Of a DNA stretch of 64,000 nucleotides, positions 54,560-62,611 are shown piece after piece (positions within the stretch are counted from its first letter, which is position 1; each line of letters opens with the position of its first letter). The notes beneath the pieces were generated by a model. It saw only the letters and a program-made list of their open reading frames with translations. It had not been told where the DNA came from and made no database searches. The DNA lies in NCBI RefSeq assembly GCF_003732225.1, contig NZ_MOBJ01000006.1:558001-622000 (forward strand), given 5' to 3'. This DNA is from Pseudomonas brassicacearum (GTDB taxonomy: Bacteria; Pseudomonadota; Gammaproteobacteria; Pseudomonadales; Pseudomonadaceae). The position numbers and the translations under genes were made by a program.

Positions 54560-54719
54560 TTCATCAGGGGGTTGGCGCGTAGCGCCGTACGGCGCAGCCG
54601 GACACATCGAGAGGAGGTCGTCGCGCAGCAGACCGGAGGCGATGCCCCCTGATGAATGCCGGAACGAAGGAACGCCGAGCCTAAGCGAGGGGCCGGACGC
54701 TCGGGGCGAGCGTTTTTTT
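54560..54719 (+). ncRNA. Structured multi-hairpin element with terminator
   Basis: TTCATCAGGGGG (54560-54571) can pair with CCCCCTGATGAA (54645-54656). Between them is the palindrome GCGCCGTACGGCGC. After it CGCTCG-GGG-CGAGCG and seven T residues (54698-54719) make a canonical terminator. A further hairpin, ACTTTTTTT/AAAAAAAGT, follows at 54725-54751. From memory this is a common intergenic element in Pseudomonas; I read it as a possible small RNA or palindromic repeat, not a protein gene. Confidence 0.5.
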
Positions 54720-54942
54720 GCTTACTTTTTTTAGGCGCTTGTAAAAAAAGTGAGTCGCCGTCAGGGCGAAACCCTAAGCGGCCGTTACCGCAGGAATGGA
54801 TATGTACACCTGCAAGAGATGGGACGGCTGTCAGGCCGCCATCGCGAGCAGGCTCGCTCCCACAGTTGAACTGTGTACATCCGCAAGAGATTGGTCGGCT
54901 ATCAGGCCGCCAAGATCAAAAGATCGCAGCCTTCGGCAGCTC

Positions 54943-55842
54943 CTACGCGTTTGGGGGCTGGCCGAGCAGCAGCGCCTGCTCGCTATCACACAACCCCACC
55001 ACGTAATCCCACAACACCCGCAACCGCACCGACTTATGCAATTCACGGCGAGTGCTGATCCAGTAACTGCGCTGAATACTTTCAGCCGGCAGCAGCGGCA
55101 CCAATCCCGGGTCGCTACTAGCCATATAGCACGGCAGCACGGCGATCCCCAACCCCGAGCGCGCCGCCTGCTGCTGGGCAATCACGCTGGTGCTGTGAAA
55201 CACCACCTGAGGGCTGCGGCAGAAACTATTGAGGAACATCAACTCCTGACTGAACAACAGATCGTCGACGTAACCGATCCAGACATGCCGCGCCAGGTCT
55301 TCACGGCTGCGCAACGGCGGCGAACGGTCGAGGTAGGCCTGACTGGCATAAAGCGCCAGACGGTAATCGGTGAGCTTACGGGTGACCAACATGTCGGCGG
55401 CCGGGCGTTCCAGATGAATGCTGATCTCGGCTTCACGGTTGAGGATGCTGACGAATCGCGGCACCGCCACCAGCTCCACTTCCAGCCCCGGATAGCGATC
55501 AAACAAGCCCTGCATACGACTGGCGAGGAACATGATCCCCAGGCCTTCGGTCACCCCGACACGGATTTTGCCCAGCGGCGCGCTGGACTGGGTGATCTCC
55601 TCCTGCGCCAGCAAAGCGACGTTCTCCATGGCTTCAGCATGTTTGAGCAGTGCTTCGCCAGCCGGAGTCAGTTGGTAACCCTGGGCTTGCTGGACGAACA
55701 GCGCAGTGCCAAGGCTCGTTTCTATCGCCTCGATGTGCCGCGCCACCGTAGCGTGGGTGGTTTTCAAGCGCCGGGCGGCGGTCAGCAAGCGACCGCTGCG
55801 TTGCAATTCGAGAAAAAACCGCAGGTCATTCCAGTCGAACAT
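54943..55842 (-). CDS. LysR-type regulator
   Basis: A 299-residue regulator whose N-terminus FDWNDLRFFLELQRSGRLLTAARRLKTTHATVARHIEAIETSLGTALFVQ belongs to the AmpR-like, short-wing subgroup; sensor domain 'KIRVGVTEGLGIMFLASRMQGLFDRYPGLEVELVAVPRF'. It is divergent from the GMC oxidoreductase across 134 bases and is the likely regulator of that gene. Start at the ATG after AAGGAAGGCAG. The last bases adjoin a REP. Confidence 0.88.
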   Translation of the reverse strand: MFDWNDLRFFLELQRSGRLLTAARRLKTTHATVARHIEAIETSLGTALFVQQAQGYQLTPAGEALLKHAEAMENVALLAQEEITQSSAPLGKIRVGVTEGLGIMFLASRMQGLFDRYPGLEVELVAVPRFVSILNREAEISIHLERPAADMLVTRKLTDYRLALYASQAYLDRSPPLRSREDLARHVWIGYVDDLLFSQELMFLNSFCRSPQVVFHSTSVIAQQQAARSGLGIAVLPCYMASSDPGLVPLLPAESIQRSYWISTRRELHKSVRLRVLWDYVVGLCDSEQALLLGQPPNA

Positions 55843-55976
55843 CTGCCTTCCTTGCATGCATGGGAGTTGATCACTGTTTAAAAACGCACAGCAGCTGAGC
55901 AAAAACTAACATTCTTTTGCCGAAAACTAACAACTAGGATGGATCTCAATAAGAACAACACGCTGCGAGGTCATGG

Positions 55977-57629
55977 ATGCAACCTGCCGTTGATGCATAC
56001 AATTACATCGTGGTCGGCGCCGGGCCGGCCGGTTGTCTGCTGGCCAATCGACTCTCCGCCAACCCGCAACACCGGGTGCTGCTGCTTGAAGCCGGCGGGC
56101 GCGATAACTATCCGTGGATTCACATCCCGGTCGGTTACCTGTTCTGCATCGGCAACCCGCGCACCGACTGGTGCTTCAAGACCGAAGCGCAAACCGGCCT
56201 GCAAGGCCGCAGCCTGAGCTACCCGCGCGGCAAGGTACTGGGCGGTAGCTCGTCGATCAACGGCATGATCTACATGCGCGGCCAGGCCGGTGATTACGAC
56301 CGCTGGGCCGCCGAGGGCAATCCCGGCTGGAGCTGGAGCGACGTGCTGCCGTTGTTCAAGCAGAGCGAAAACCATTTTGCCGGTGACTCGGCGTTTCACG
56401 GCGCCGCCGGGGAATGGCGTGTCGAACGCCAACGCCTGTCGTGGCCGATTCTCGACGCTTTCCGCAGTGCCGCCGAACAAAGCGGCATCGCCAGCGTCGA
56501 TGATTTCAACCAGGGCGACAACGAAGGCTGTGGCTACTTCCAGGTGAATCAGAAAGCCGGGATACGCTGGAATGCCGCCAAGGCCTTTCTCAAACCGATT
56601 CGCCATCGACCGAACCTTACTGTGCTGACCGACGTCGACGTCGACCGCGTACTACTGGAAAATGGCCGGGCATCAAAGGTCAATGCGCGCTGGCAAGGCC
56701 AGACAAGAACCTTCGTCGCCCGCCAGGAGATCATCCTCAGCGCCGGCTCAGTAGGTTCGCCAAGCATCCTGCAACGTTCCGGCATTGGCCCGAGCAGTCT
56801 GCTCAAACGCCTGGGCATCGGCGTCGTCCACGAACTCAACGGGGTCGGCGGCAACCTGCAGGATCACTTGCAGCTGCGGCTGATCTACAAGCTGGAAAAC
56901 GCCCGGACCCTGAACCAGATCGCCGGTAGCCTGTGGGGCAAAATGGGCATGGGCCTGCGTTATCTATACGACCGCAGTGGCCCGTTGTCGATGGCGCCAA
57001 GTCAGCTCGGTGCGTTCGCCCGCTCCGGGCCGGAACAGACCTCGGCGAACCTCGAGTACCACGTCCAGCCGCTTTCGCTTGAGCGTTTCGGCGAACCCTT
57101 GCATGCGTTCCCGGCGTTCACCGCCTCGGTGTGCGACCTGCGCCCGCAAAGCCGTGGCCGCGTGGAGATTCGTTCGGCCGACCCGCAGCAGGCGCCGTTG
57201 ATTCAGCCCAATTACCTGAGCCATCCGCAAGACCTGCGCGTGGCCGCCGATGCCATTCGCCTGACCCGACGCATCGTTGCCGCGCCAGCCTTGCAACCGT
57301 TCAACCCGGTCGAATACTTGCCGGGGGCTGCCTTGCAAAGCGAAGAACAACTGCACGAAGCCGCCGCGCGCATCGGCACGACGATTTTCCATCCCGTCGG
57401 CACTTGCCGCATGGGCAACGACGCAGACGCGGTGGTCGACGCCCAACTGCGGGTCCACGGCATTCCCGGCCTGCGCATTGCCGATGCGTCGATCATGCCG
57501 CACATCACCTCGGGCAATACCTGCTCACCTACACTGATGATCGCCGAGAAAGCGGCGCAACTGATTCTCGCCGCATCGTCCCAAAGGTATCTACACAACG
57601 TTGAAACAGGTGAAAGACTATCTTCGTAG
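55977..57629 (+). CDS. GMC-family oxidoreductase (choline dehydrogenase-like)
   Basis: A 550-residue FAD enzyme. Marks: the Rossmann motif IVVGAGPAGCLLANRLS (residues 10-26), GMC signature 1 'GKVLGGSSSINGMIYMRGQAGDYDRWA', signature 2 'GSVGSPSILQRSGIGP', and the catalytic 'FHPVGTCRMG' His with a C-terminal 'NTCSPTLMIAEKAAQLIL'. It oxidises an alcohol to an aldehyde, type unknown. The regular protein would end shortly after AAQLIL; here the last 15 residues (from Gln536) and the stop are read from the palindromic element that begins at 57582. Confidence 0.88.
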   Translation: MQPAVDAYNYIVVGAGPAGCLLANRLSANPQHRVLLLEAGGRDNYPWIHIPVGYLFCIGNPRTDWCFKTEAQTGLQGRSLSYPRGKVLGGSSSINGMIYMRGQAGDYDRWAAEGNPGWSWSDVLPLFKQSENHFAGDSAFHGAAGEWRVERQRLSWPILDAFRSAAEQSGIASVDDFNQGDNEGCGYFQVNQKAGIRWNAAKAFLKPIRHRPNLTVLTDVDVDRVLLENGRASKVNARWQGQTRTFVARQEIILSAGSVGSPSILQRSGIGPSSLLKRLGIGVVHELNGVGGNLQDHLQLRLIYKLENARTLNQIAGSLWGKMGMGLRYLYDRSGPLSMAPSQLGAFARSGPEQTSANLEYHVQPLSLERFGEPLHAFPAFTASVCDLRPQSRGRVEIRSADPQQAPLIQPNYLSHPQDLRVAADAIRLTRRIVAAPALQPFNPVEYLPGAALQSEEQLHEAAARIGTTIFHPVGTCRMGNDADAVVDAQLRVHGIPGLRIADASIMPHITSGNTCSPTLMIAEKAAQLILAASSQRYLHNVETGERLSS

Positions 57630-57766
57630 CAGTTGCCAAGCCTGCGAGGCTGCGTTCGGCTGCGAAGCAGTCGTCGAATCAGGTAGCGAATTGCGGGCTC
57701 AGGATTTGCGAGGACTTCGTCCTCGAACGCAGCCTCGCAGGCTCGGCAGCTGCTACGGGAGCTCGG
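57582..57766. repeat. Palindromic element overlapping the end of the GMC gene
   Basis: Left terminal repeat CAAAGGTATCTACACAACGT, then GTAGCAGTTGCCAAGCC (left arm) and CGAACGCAGCCTCGCAGGCT...CAGCTGCTACGGGAG (right arm). The right terminal repeat is absent. The GMC reading frame runs into the element and ends at its TAG (57627-57629). Confidence 0.8.
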
Positions 57767-57847
57767 AAAATGGAATAGCAGCGCCAGCCCACAAGGCCGG
57801 CGCTGACAGTGGAACAACAATAAATAAACACTGTGAGGGATACCGAC

Positions 57848-59470
57848 ATGTCAGAACAGGCTCAAGCAATAGCCGCGACGCTCAGCGCCGGCACCAGCAA
57901 GGAAACCCGGACAGTCATCTTCGCCTCGTCCCTCGGGACGGTATTCGAGTGGTATGACTTCTTCCTCTACGGCGCCCTCGCGGCGGTGATCAGCAAACAG
58001 TTTTTCGCCGGGGTCAACGACACCACGGCGTTCATCTTCGCGCTGATGGCCTTTGCTGCCGGCTTCATCGTGCGGCCGTTCGGCGCTCTGGTATTCGGTC
58101 GCCTGGGGGACATGATCGGACGAAAATACACGTTCCTTGCGACGATCATCCTGATGGGCCTGGCGACCTTCTGCGTTGGCCTGTTGCCGACCTACGCCAG
58201 CATCGGCATTGCCGCGCCGATCATCCTGGTGGTGCTGCGCATGCTCCAGGGCCTGGCACTCGGTGGCGAGTACGGTGGCGCTGCAACCTATGTTGCAGAG
58301 CACGCGCCAGTCGGCAAGCGCGGTTTCCACACCAGCTGGATTCAGTCCACCGCGACCCTCGGTTTACTGCTTTCGCTGCTGGTGGTCCTCGGCAGCCGCT
58401 ACTTCACCGGTGATCAGTTCGAAGTCTGGGGCTGGCGTATTCCGTTCCTGCTGTCGATTGTCCTGCTGGGCATTTCGACCTGGATTCGCCTGAGCCTGCA
58501 CGAGTCGCCGGCCTTCTTGAAAATGAAAGAAGAAGGCAAGTGCTGCAAAGCGCCGATCCGCGAATCCTTCGGCAAGTGGGAGAATCTCAAAGTGGTGCTG
58601 ATCGCACTGTTCAGCATCAACGCCGGGCAAGCAGTGACCTTCTACGCCGCGCAGTTTTACGTGCTGTTCTTCCTTACACAGTTTCTGAAAATGGACCCGG
58701 CCCTGGCCAATACCTTGCTGATCGTCAGCGTGGTGATCGGAGCGCCGTTCTTCATTTTCTTCGGCTGGCTGTCTGACCGGGTCGGGCGCAAGCCGATCCT
58801 GATGCTCGGCTTGCTGTTGGCTACCGCACTGTACTTCCCGATCTTCAAAACCCTGGCCCACTACGCCAACCCGGCCATCGACCGCGCCAGCCAACAGGCA
58901 CCGATCAGCGTGCTGGCCGATCCGGCGACCTGCACCTTCCAGTTCGACCCGGTGGGCAAGGCGCGTTTTGACAGCCCTTGCGACAAGGTCAAAACCTTCC
59001 TGGTCAAACAAGGCCTGCCTTACAGCAGCGAAGCCGCACCTGCTGGCAGCGCGGTGCAAGTGAGCGTTGGTGACGTGAAGATCGAGGGTTACGACGAGGC
59101 GGCCCTGCGCGGTGCCGTAACGCTGGCCGGTTACCCGCAACAGGCGGACACCCAACTGATCAACAAACCGATGATCGTCGCGTTGATTGTGGCGCTGATC
59201 ATCATTTCCGCGATGTGCTACGGGCCGCTGGCGGCGTTGATGGTCGAACTGTTCCCGACACGTATCCGCTACACCTCGATGTCGCTGCCCTATCACATTG
59301 GTAACGGCTGGTTTGGTGGTTTCCTGCCGACCGTGTCGTTCGCGCTGGTGGTCTATACCGGGGATATTTTCTACGGGCTGTGGTACCCGGTGTTGATCAC
59401 CGGCGTAAGCCTGGTGGTGGGCATGATCTGCTTGCGCGAGACCAAGGACGTGGACCTGGACAAAAACTGA
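57848..59470 (+). CDS. MHS-family MFS symporter with a large mid-protein insert
   Basis: A 540-residue proton symporter: 'SSLGTVFEWYDFFLYGALAAVISKQFF', 'RPFGALVFGRLGDMIGRKYTFLATII', 'RMLQGLALGGEYGGAATYVAEHAP' and 'GWLSDRVGRKPILMLG'. A soluble stretch of about 90 residues lies between helices near residues 345-435 ('LADPATCTFQFDPVGKARFDSPCDKVKTFLV...'), with two Cys; ordinary MHS carriers are about 100 residues shorter. It should import an organic acid or osmolyte. It may cooperate with the GMC dehydrogenase upstream. ATG after GAGGGATACCGAC. Confidence 0.87.
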   Translation: MSEQAQAIAATLSAGTSKETRTVIFASSLGTVFEWYDFFLYGALAAVISKQFFAGVNDTTAFIFALMAFAAGFIVRPFGALVFGRLGDMIGRKYTFLATIILMGLATFCVGLLPTYASIGIAAPIILVVLRMLQGLALGGEYGGAATYVAEHAPVGKRGFHTSWIQSTATLGLLLSLLVVLGSRYFTGDQFEVWGWRIPFLLSIVLLGISTWIRLSLHESPAFLKMKEEGKCCKAPIRESFGKWENLKVVLIALFSINAGQAVTFYAAQFYVLFFLTQFLKMDPALANTLLIVSVVIGAPFFIFFGWLSDRVGRKPILMLGLLLATALYFPIFKTLAHYANPAIDRASQQAPISVLADPATCTFQFDPVGKARFDSPCDKVKTFLVKQGLPYSSEAAPAGSAVQVSVGDVKIEGYDEAALRGAVTLAGYPQQADTQLINKPMIVALIVALIIISAMCYGPLAALMVELFPTRIRYTSMSLPYHIGNGWFGGFLPTVSFALVVYTGDIFYGLWYPVLITGVSLVVGMICLRETKDVDLDKN

Positions 59471-59486
59471 CGGATCCTACGAGCAT

Positions 59487-59522
59487 AAAAAAGTCCGCCC
59501 ATGTTGGCCCTGGGCGGACTTT
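59487..59522 (+). terminator. Rho-independent terminator between convergent genes
   Basis: AAAGTCCGCCCA pairs with TGGGCGGACTTT, with an A run before. A second hairpin, AGAACCGC/GCGGTTCT (59531-59550), lies nearer the protease stop. Confidence 0.8.
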
Positions 59523-59562
59523 CACTGCACAGAACCGCGTCTGCGGTTCTTGTCAGCAGAGT

Positions 59563-60996
59563 TTAGGCCACAATATCCGTGGTTGCAGCCTGACCTACCG
59601 TTCCGACAGCAAAGTCCACCGCACCGTGGCCGGTGAGATCGACATACAGGCTGGTCTGGTTGGTCTGGGCGAAGTAAGTCAGGATCGCGTCGCCGGCATG
59701 ACCGGTGAAGCCGCTGACGAAGTTCAGCGTGGCGGCACCCGACGAGAACTGCGCGATGCCCGACAGGTCGATTTTGTCCTGGCCACTGGTGAAATCCATG
59801 ATCCAGTCTGGCGCGGTCATGGTCGAATCGGATGCCGCACCGAATACGAAAGTGTCGGCCCCTGCTCCCCCCCACAAGGTATCGCCGCCACCGCCGCCAT
59901 AGATAATGTCATTGCCGGCACCGCCCATGATCAGGTTGGCCACAGCGTTGCCGATCAACAGGTCATTGCCCGAACCACCGATGGCATTTTCCATGCTCAC
60001 GCCATGGGCGATGGACACGTTGCCGACCAGGCCACCAACGTCGGAGAACGAGCCTTCGTTGAGGTTGATCTTCTGGTTCTGGCTGAAGCCCGAGAAGTCC
60101 AGGGTGTCGTTGCCGCCACCGTCCCACACCGAAAATACCACTTTGGAATCAGCTGACGTGGCGCTGTAGAAATCGCGACCGGCGTTGGAGTTGAAGCCAT
60201 AGACCGTATCATCGGCACGGGTGCCGAGGTTGGCACCGTAGAGCTTCTGCACCGCGACGATGTCGTCCATCAAGGGTGCCGAGGCGTACGCGCCGCTGCC
60301 GTCCTTGCTGAAGTTCTGGCCGGTGTTGCTCTCGCTCCAGTAGCTCATCAGGCTGTAGCCACGCGTGTCCTGAGCGTAGGTCACGTCGTTATAGGTCGGG
60401 TTGCCGCTGCCTGCGTTATAGACGCCTGGATGGGACAAGCCCAGGCTGTGGCCGATTTCGTGGGTCAGGGTCTGACGACCGTAGTTGTTGGTGCCCGGCG
60501 TCTCGTTGACCCGATACTGATCGTTGATCAGGTACCAGGACTGACCATCGTAGCTGCCACCCGAAGGCAAGTAAGCGAACGCTGCGCCACCGGTGCTGAC
60601 GTTGTAGTTACCGAAGCTCAGGTGCCCGTCGCCGCCCGTCGCCCCCTCCTTGAAAGTGACGTTGGCCACGTCCGACCAGGATTGCAGAGACAGTTTCGCC
60701 TGGGCTTTCTGCAGGTCGCTGAACTCGCTGAACTGACCCAGTTTGGTGTTGTAGTTCGCCGGTGCCGAGGTCATGAAGCTGAAGCTCAGCTCGACTTTGC
60801 CGTTGCCGTCCGTGTCGTGCCAGGACAGGTTTTTACGCAGAATCTGATCGGCCGCCTGATCCGCTGTGAACGACGGTTTGCCGTTGATCAACTCAGAACC
60901 ACCGCGATCATACAGATGGTTGAAGGCATCGACCTGGCTGTAGGCCGAACTGACCTGTCCTGAAGAAACGACGGCTTTTGCTTTGGCTTGTGACAT
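59563..60996 (-). CDS. aprA: Serralysin-family secreted metalloprotease (AprA type)
   Basis: A 477-residue extracellular zinc protease. N-terminal propeptide, then the catalytic [12 protein letters not shown] (His179, Glu180, His183, His189), Met-turn 'SLMSYWSES', and C-terminal RTX repeats ([38 protein letters not shown]) that bind calcium, followed by the type I secretion signal ending in 'TDIVA'. It matches AprX/AprA of the fluorescens group. Its usual companions, the inhibitor gene and aprDEF exporter, are not beside it: an MHS symporter follows and a small unknown gene precedes. Secretion must then use a transporter encoded elsewhere. ATG after AAGGACGTAGTG. Confidence 0.93.
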   Translation of the reverse strand: MSQAKAKAVVSSGQVSSAYSQVDAFNHLYDRGGSELINGKPSFTADQAADQILRKNLSWHDTDGNGKVELSFSFMTSAPANYNTKLGQFSEFSDLQKAQAKLSLQSWSDVANVTFKEGATGGDGHLSFGNYNVSTGGAAFAYLPSGGSYDGQSWYLINDQYRVNETPGTNNYGRQTLTHEIGHSLGLSHPGVYNAGSGNPTYNDVTYAQDTRGYSLMSYWSESNTGQNFSKDGSGAYASAPLMDDIVAVQKLYGANLGTRADDTVYGFNSNAGRDFYSATSADSKVVFSVWDGGGNDTLDFSGFSQNQKINLNEGSFSDVGGLVGNVSIAHGVSMENAIGGSGNDLLIGNAVANLIMGGAGNDIIYGGGGGDTLWGGAGADTFVFGAASDSTMTAPDWIMDFTSGQDKIDLSGIAQFSSGAATLNFVSGFTGHAGDAILTYFAQTNQTSLYVDLTGHGAVDFAVGTVGQAATTDIVA

Positions 60997-61273
60997 CACT
61001 ACGTCCTTGTTTCAAATAGTCGGTTCCGATAGACCACGGCGACCCCTTCGCGAGATCGTCCTATCACTCGCCCTGTTGAAGGCGTAACGAAACTGACACA
61101 GTTTGAAGCGGCGGGGCTATTGAATTTTTAGATAGCGGACTGTTCAAGGCAAAGCGTCACGGCTCTTTTTGGTCTGACTGACGGTACGCCCCTTCATCGC
61201 CAGCTCATTGACCTCCGCCCCCCGCAAGCGCGTCATGATGAGTCCGGTAGTCATCGGGCAAGGATGGTTCAAC

Positions 61274-61627
61274 ATGGCAAAAATCAACGTTTTGGCAGGC
61301 AATTTTCTACAAGGCGATAGCGAGTACCGTGAAGGCGCGTTCCGGCTGAAAACACCCTTCAATCCAGCGCTCGGGGTCAAAGTGCAAGCCTCGGCATTCA
61401 AAACCCTGGAAGTTGCATCCGAGGATAGCGTTGCCAACAAGGATGCCATTGGCTACGGCATCGCCGGCGCCATGCTGCTCGGTCCCGTCGGGGCGATCGC
61501 CGGCTACCTGATGGCCGGCAAGGAAACCGAGATCACGTTCATCGCCACCTTCAAGGATGGCAGCAAGCTGTTGGCGGCAACGGACAGCGATACTTACCGG
61601 GATATATCCCGGCACATGAGCCATTAA
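61274..61627 (+). CDS. Small glycine-rich protein, unknown function
   Basis: A 117-residue protein. The N-terminal half is beta-rich ('MAKINVLAGNFLQGDSEYREGAFRLKTPFNPALGVKVQASAFKTLEV'), followed by a small hydrophobic Gly/Ala segment 'GYGIAGAMLLGPVGAIAGYLMAG' like a glycine-zipper and a C-terminal 'TEITFIATFKDGSKLLAATDSDTYRDI'. This design (strands around a glycine-zipper) resembles small DUF4429/SHOCT-like membrane-associated proteins. ATG follows AAGGATGGTTCAAC. It lies between the protease and the mgtA leader, on the same strand as mgtA but likely a separate transcript. Confidence 0.65.
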   Translation: MAKINVLAGNFLQGDSEYREGAFRLKTPFNPALGVKVQASAFKTLEVASEDSVANKDAIGYGIAGAMLLGPVGAIAGYLMAGKETEITFIATFKDGSKLLAATDSDTYRDISRHMSH

Positions 61628-61792
61628 GCGTTACATTGCAAATGCTGGTGCTCATGACATTCAAGCGTAATGTCATGAGCACTTCCCGCTACAACATCGA
61701 TAACAATCGAATATAAAGACCCTGTTATATCCTTCCGCTTCCATCGGCCACACTTCCTACCTGTCTAATACCTAAACAGAGTGCTTTTAAGG

Positions 61793-61821
61793 TTGACTTC
61801 AGTGGCCTGCCTGAGTACATT
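61793..61821 (+). promoter_or_regulatory. mgtA: Probable sigma-70 promoter of the mgtA leader
   Basis: TTGACT, 17 bases, TACATT: well-spaced -35 and -10 boxes, giving a start near 61828 and an untranslated leader of about 780 bases before mgtA. Just upstream (61762-61778) is TGTCTA-N5-TAAACA, an inverted arrangement rather than the direct repeats of a PhoP box. Confidence 0.55.
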
Positions 61822-61868
61822 GCGCGGGCCGGTAATTCAGGCCTTTTTTCAACTCACAAAAGAATCCA

Positions 61869-61982
61869 ATGGACACAGTATCTAGACGCTGTCTGGCTGA
61901 TGCGAATTCGCAGAGCTGGGCATTTAACCCAGAAAATGACGGGACTCGACTCCTCGGTCGGGTGAGCTGCGCTAGGGCTTGA
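61869..61982 (+). CDS. Possible 37-residue leader peptide
   Basis: An in-frame ATG gives MDTVSRRCLADANSQSWAFN and 17 more residues to a TGA. The ribosome site is weak (AAAGAATCCA). It lies at the 5' end of the mgtA leader and may be translated or merely part of the folded RNA. Listed with low confidence because the other two small frames in this leader have much better ribosome sites. Confidence 0.25.
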   Translation: MDTVSRRCLADANSQSWAFNPENDGTRLLGRVSCARA

Positions 61983-61993
61983 CGCTCCATCGT

Positions 61994-62033
61994 AACTTGC
62001 CTCTCCGGCGTCAGTCCGGTTGCGAGGCATGTT
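61994..62033 (+). promoter_or_regulatory. Hairpin enclosing the ribosome site of the 96-residue leader frame
   Basis: AAC/GTT (61994/62031), GCCTC/GAGGC (61999-62003 with 62024-62028) and CCGG/CCGG (62005-62008 with 62016-62019) form one stem-loop. The GAGG of the ribosome site is in its 3' arm, so folding would hide the start at 62034. Confidence 0.6.
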
Positions 62034-62324
62034 ATGAACTTCAAATCTACTGTAATGCCAGGTGTACGCGCCTTCGCCTCGACGATGCGCGTAAAGCTCT
62101 GCCGTGAGCGCCCTGTGGCGGCTCACTCACCGTTTTCCTCCCCTTCTTCGCGCACTCAGGCTCACCTGCGTGCCAATTGGCGTGTCTGCCCGTCGACCGG
62201 CCAACTCCAGCAACGCTGGAGCGTCGACGAAAGCCAGGAACCACCGAGTCGGTGCTTTTCGTACCTGTTGCAGCAGGCCAGCCTGATGCTGGGTCTGTAC
62301 CTCGGAGCGCGCACTTTCAGTTGA
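62034..62324 (+). CDS. Small protein in the mgtA leader, 96 residues
   Basis: Basic N-terminal half ('MNFKSTVMPGVRAFASTMRVKLCRERPVAAHSPF'), then 'WRVCPSTGQLQQRWSVDESQEPPSR', a W-x(3)-P-x-T-G-x-L-x(3)-W pattern I have seen in small proteins encoded near magnesium-responsive genes, ending in a hydrophobic 'LLQQASLMLGLYLGA'. The ribosome site GCGAGG is well placed but is inside a hairpin. It is in the same direction as mgtA and on the same likely transcript, so it may act in cis as a leader or encode a real small protein. Confidence 0.6.
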   Translation: MNFKSTVMPGVRAFASTMRVKLCRERPVAAHSPFSSPSSRTQAHLRANWRVCPSTGQLQQRWSVDESQEPPSRCFSYLLQQASLMLGLYLGARTFS

Positions 62325-62424
62325 TCTGAAAGTACACCCAGGCATTTAACCCCACGTTTTCCTTAATAAGGAATTCGGCAACTTCTTATTGCCTGTTTAA
62401 AACACACACTTATTGGAGTCTGCT

Positions 62425-62565
62425 ATGGACGACGCCAGTAGTAGGTTCGCTGCATACCGTTTGTTATTGGTTATGCAGCGAACGTTAAAACACAAAAAAC
62501 ACAACGACCTGAATCGATCGCTTACTTGCGCTTCGACATACTTTCGCTCGCCTTTAATTAGCTGA
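62425..62565 (+). CDS. MgtL-like leader peptide, 46 residues
   Basis: ATG after TTGGAGTCTGCT, a strong ribosome site; sequence MDDASSRFAAYRLLLVMQRT then LKHKKHNDLNRSL and a tail to a TGA 45 bases before mgtA. Inside codons 8-20 the RNA has the long inverted repeat GTTCGCTGCATA/TATGCAGCGAAC (62433-62471). The layout, a short coding leader just before a magnesium pump gene, recalls mgtL of Salmonella, although the peptide is different (no Pro-rich stretch). Confidence 0.65.
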   Translation: MDDASSRFAAYRLLLVMQRTLKHKKHNDLNRSLTCASTYFRSPLIS

Positions 62566-62570
62566 GTTGC

Positions 62571-62611
62571 TTGTGTGTCGTGCCGCAAGACTGCGGCAGG
62601 AGCACACACAA
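62571..62611 (+). promoter_or_regulatory. mgtA: Stem-loop covering the mgtA ribosome site and start
   Basis: TTGTGTGT (62571-62578) pairs with ACACACAA (62604-62611, which includes the A of the start codon), and TGCCGCA (62581-62587) with TGCGGCA (62592-62598). The ribosome site GGAG sits in the inner bulge. It would block initiation while folded. Confidence 0.7.

Larger units (their letters stand above)
54341..54911. repeat. Direct-repeat family of about 35 bases, three units
   Basis: A motif (ACACCTGCAAGAGATGGGAC, then GGCTGTCAGGCCGCC) occurs at 54341, 54806 and 54877 with few changes. Each unit is followed within a few bases by a REP (GATCGCAG type at 54414 and 54912; the GAGCAGGCTCGCTCCCAC type at 54845). 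The three units are direct, not inverted. The interval has no gene I can support. Confidence 0.7.

Noticed and set aside
61762..61778. TGTCTA-N5-TAAACA as a PhoP box of mgtA
   Set aside because: PhoP boxes are direct repeats of a GTTTA type; here the halves are inverted and one is degenerate, so I keep it only as a note.
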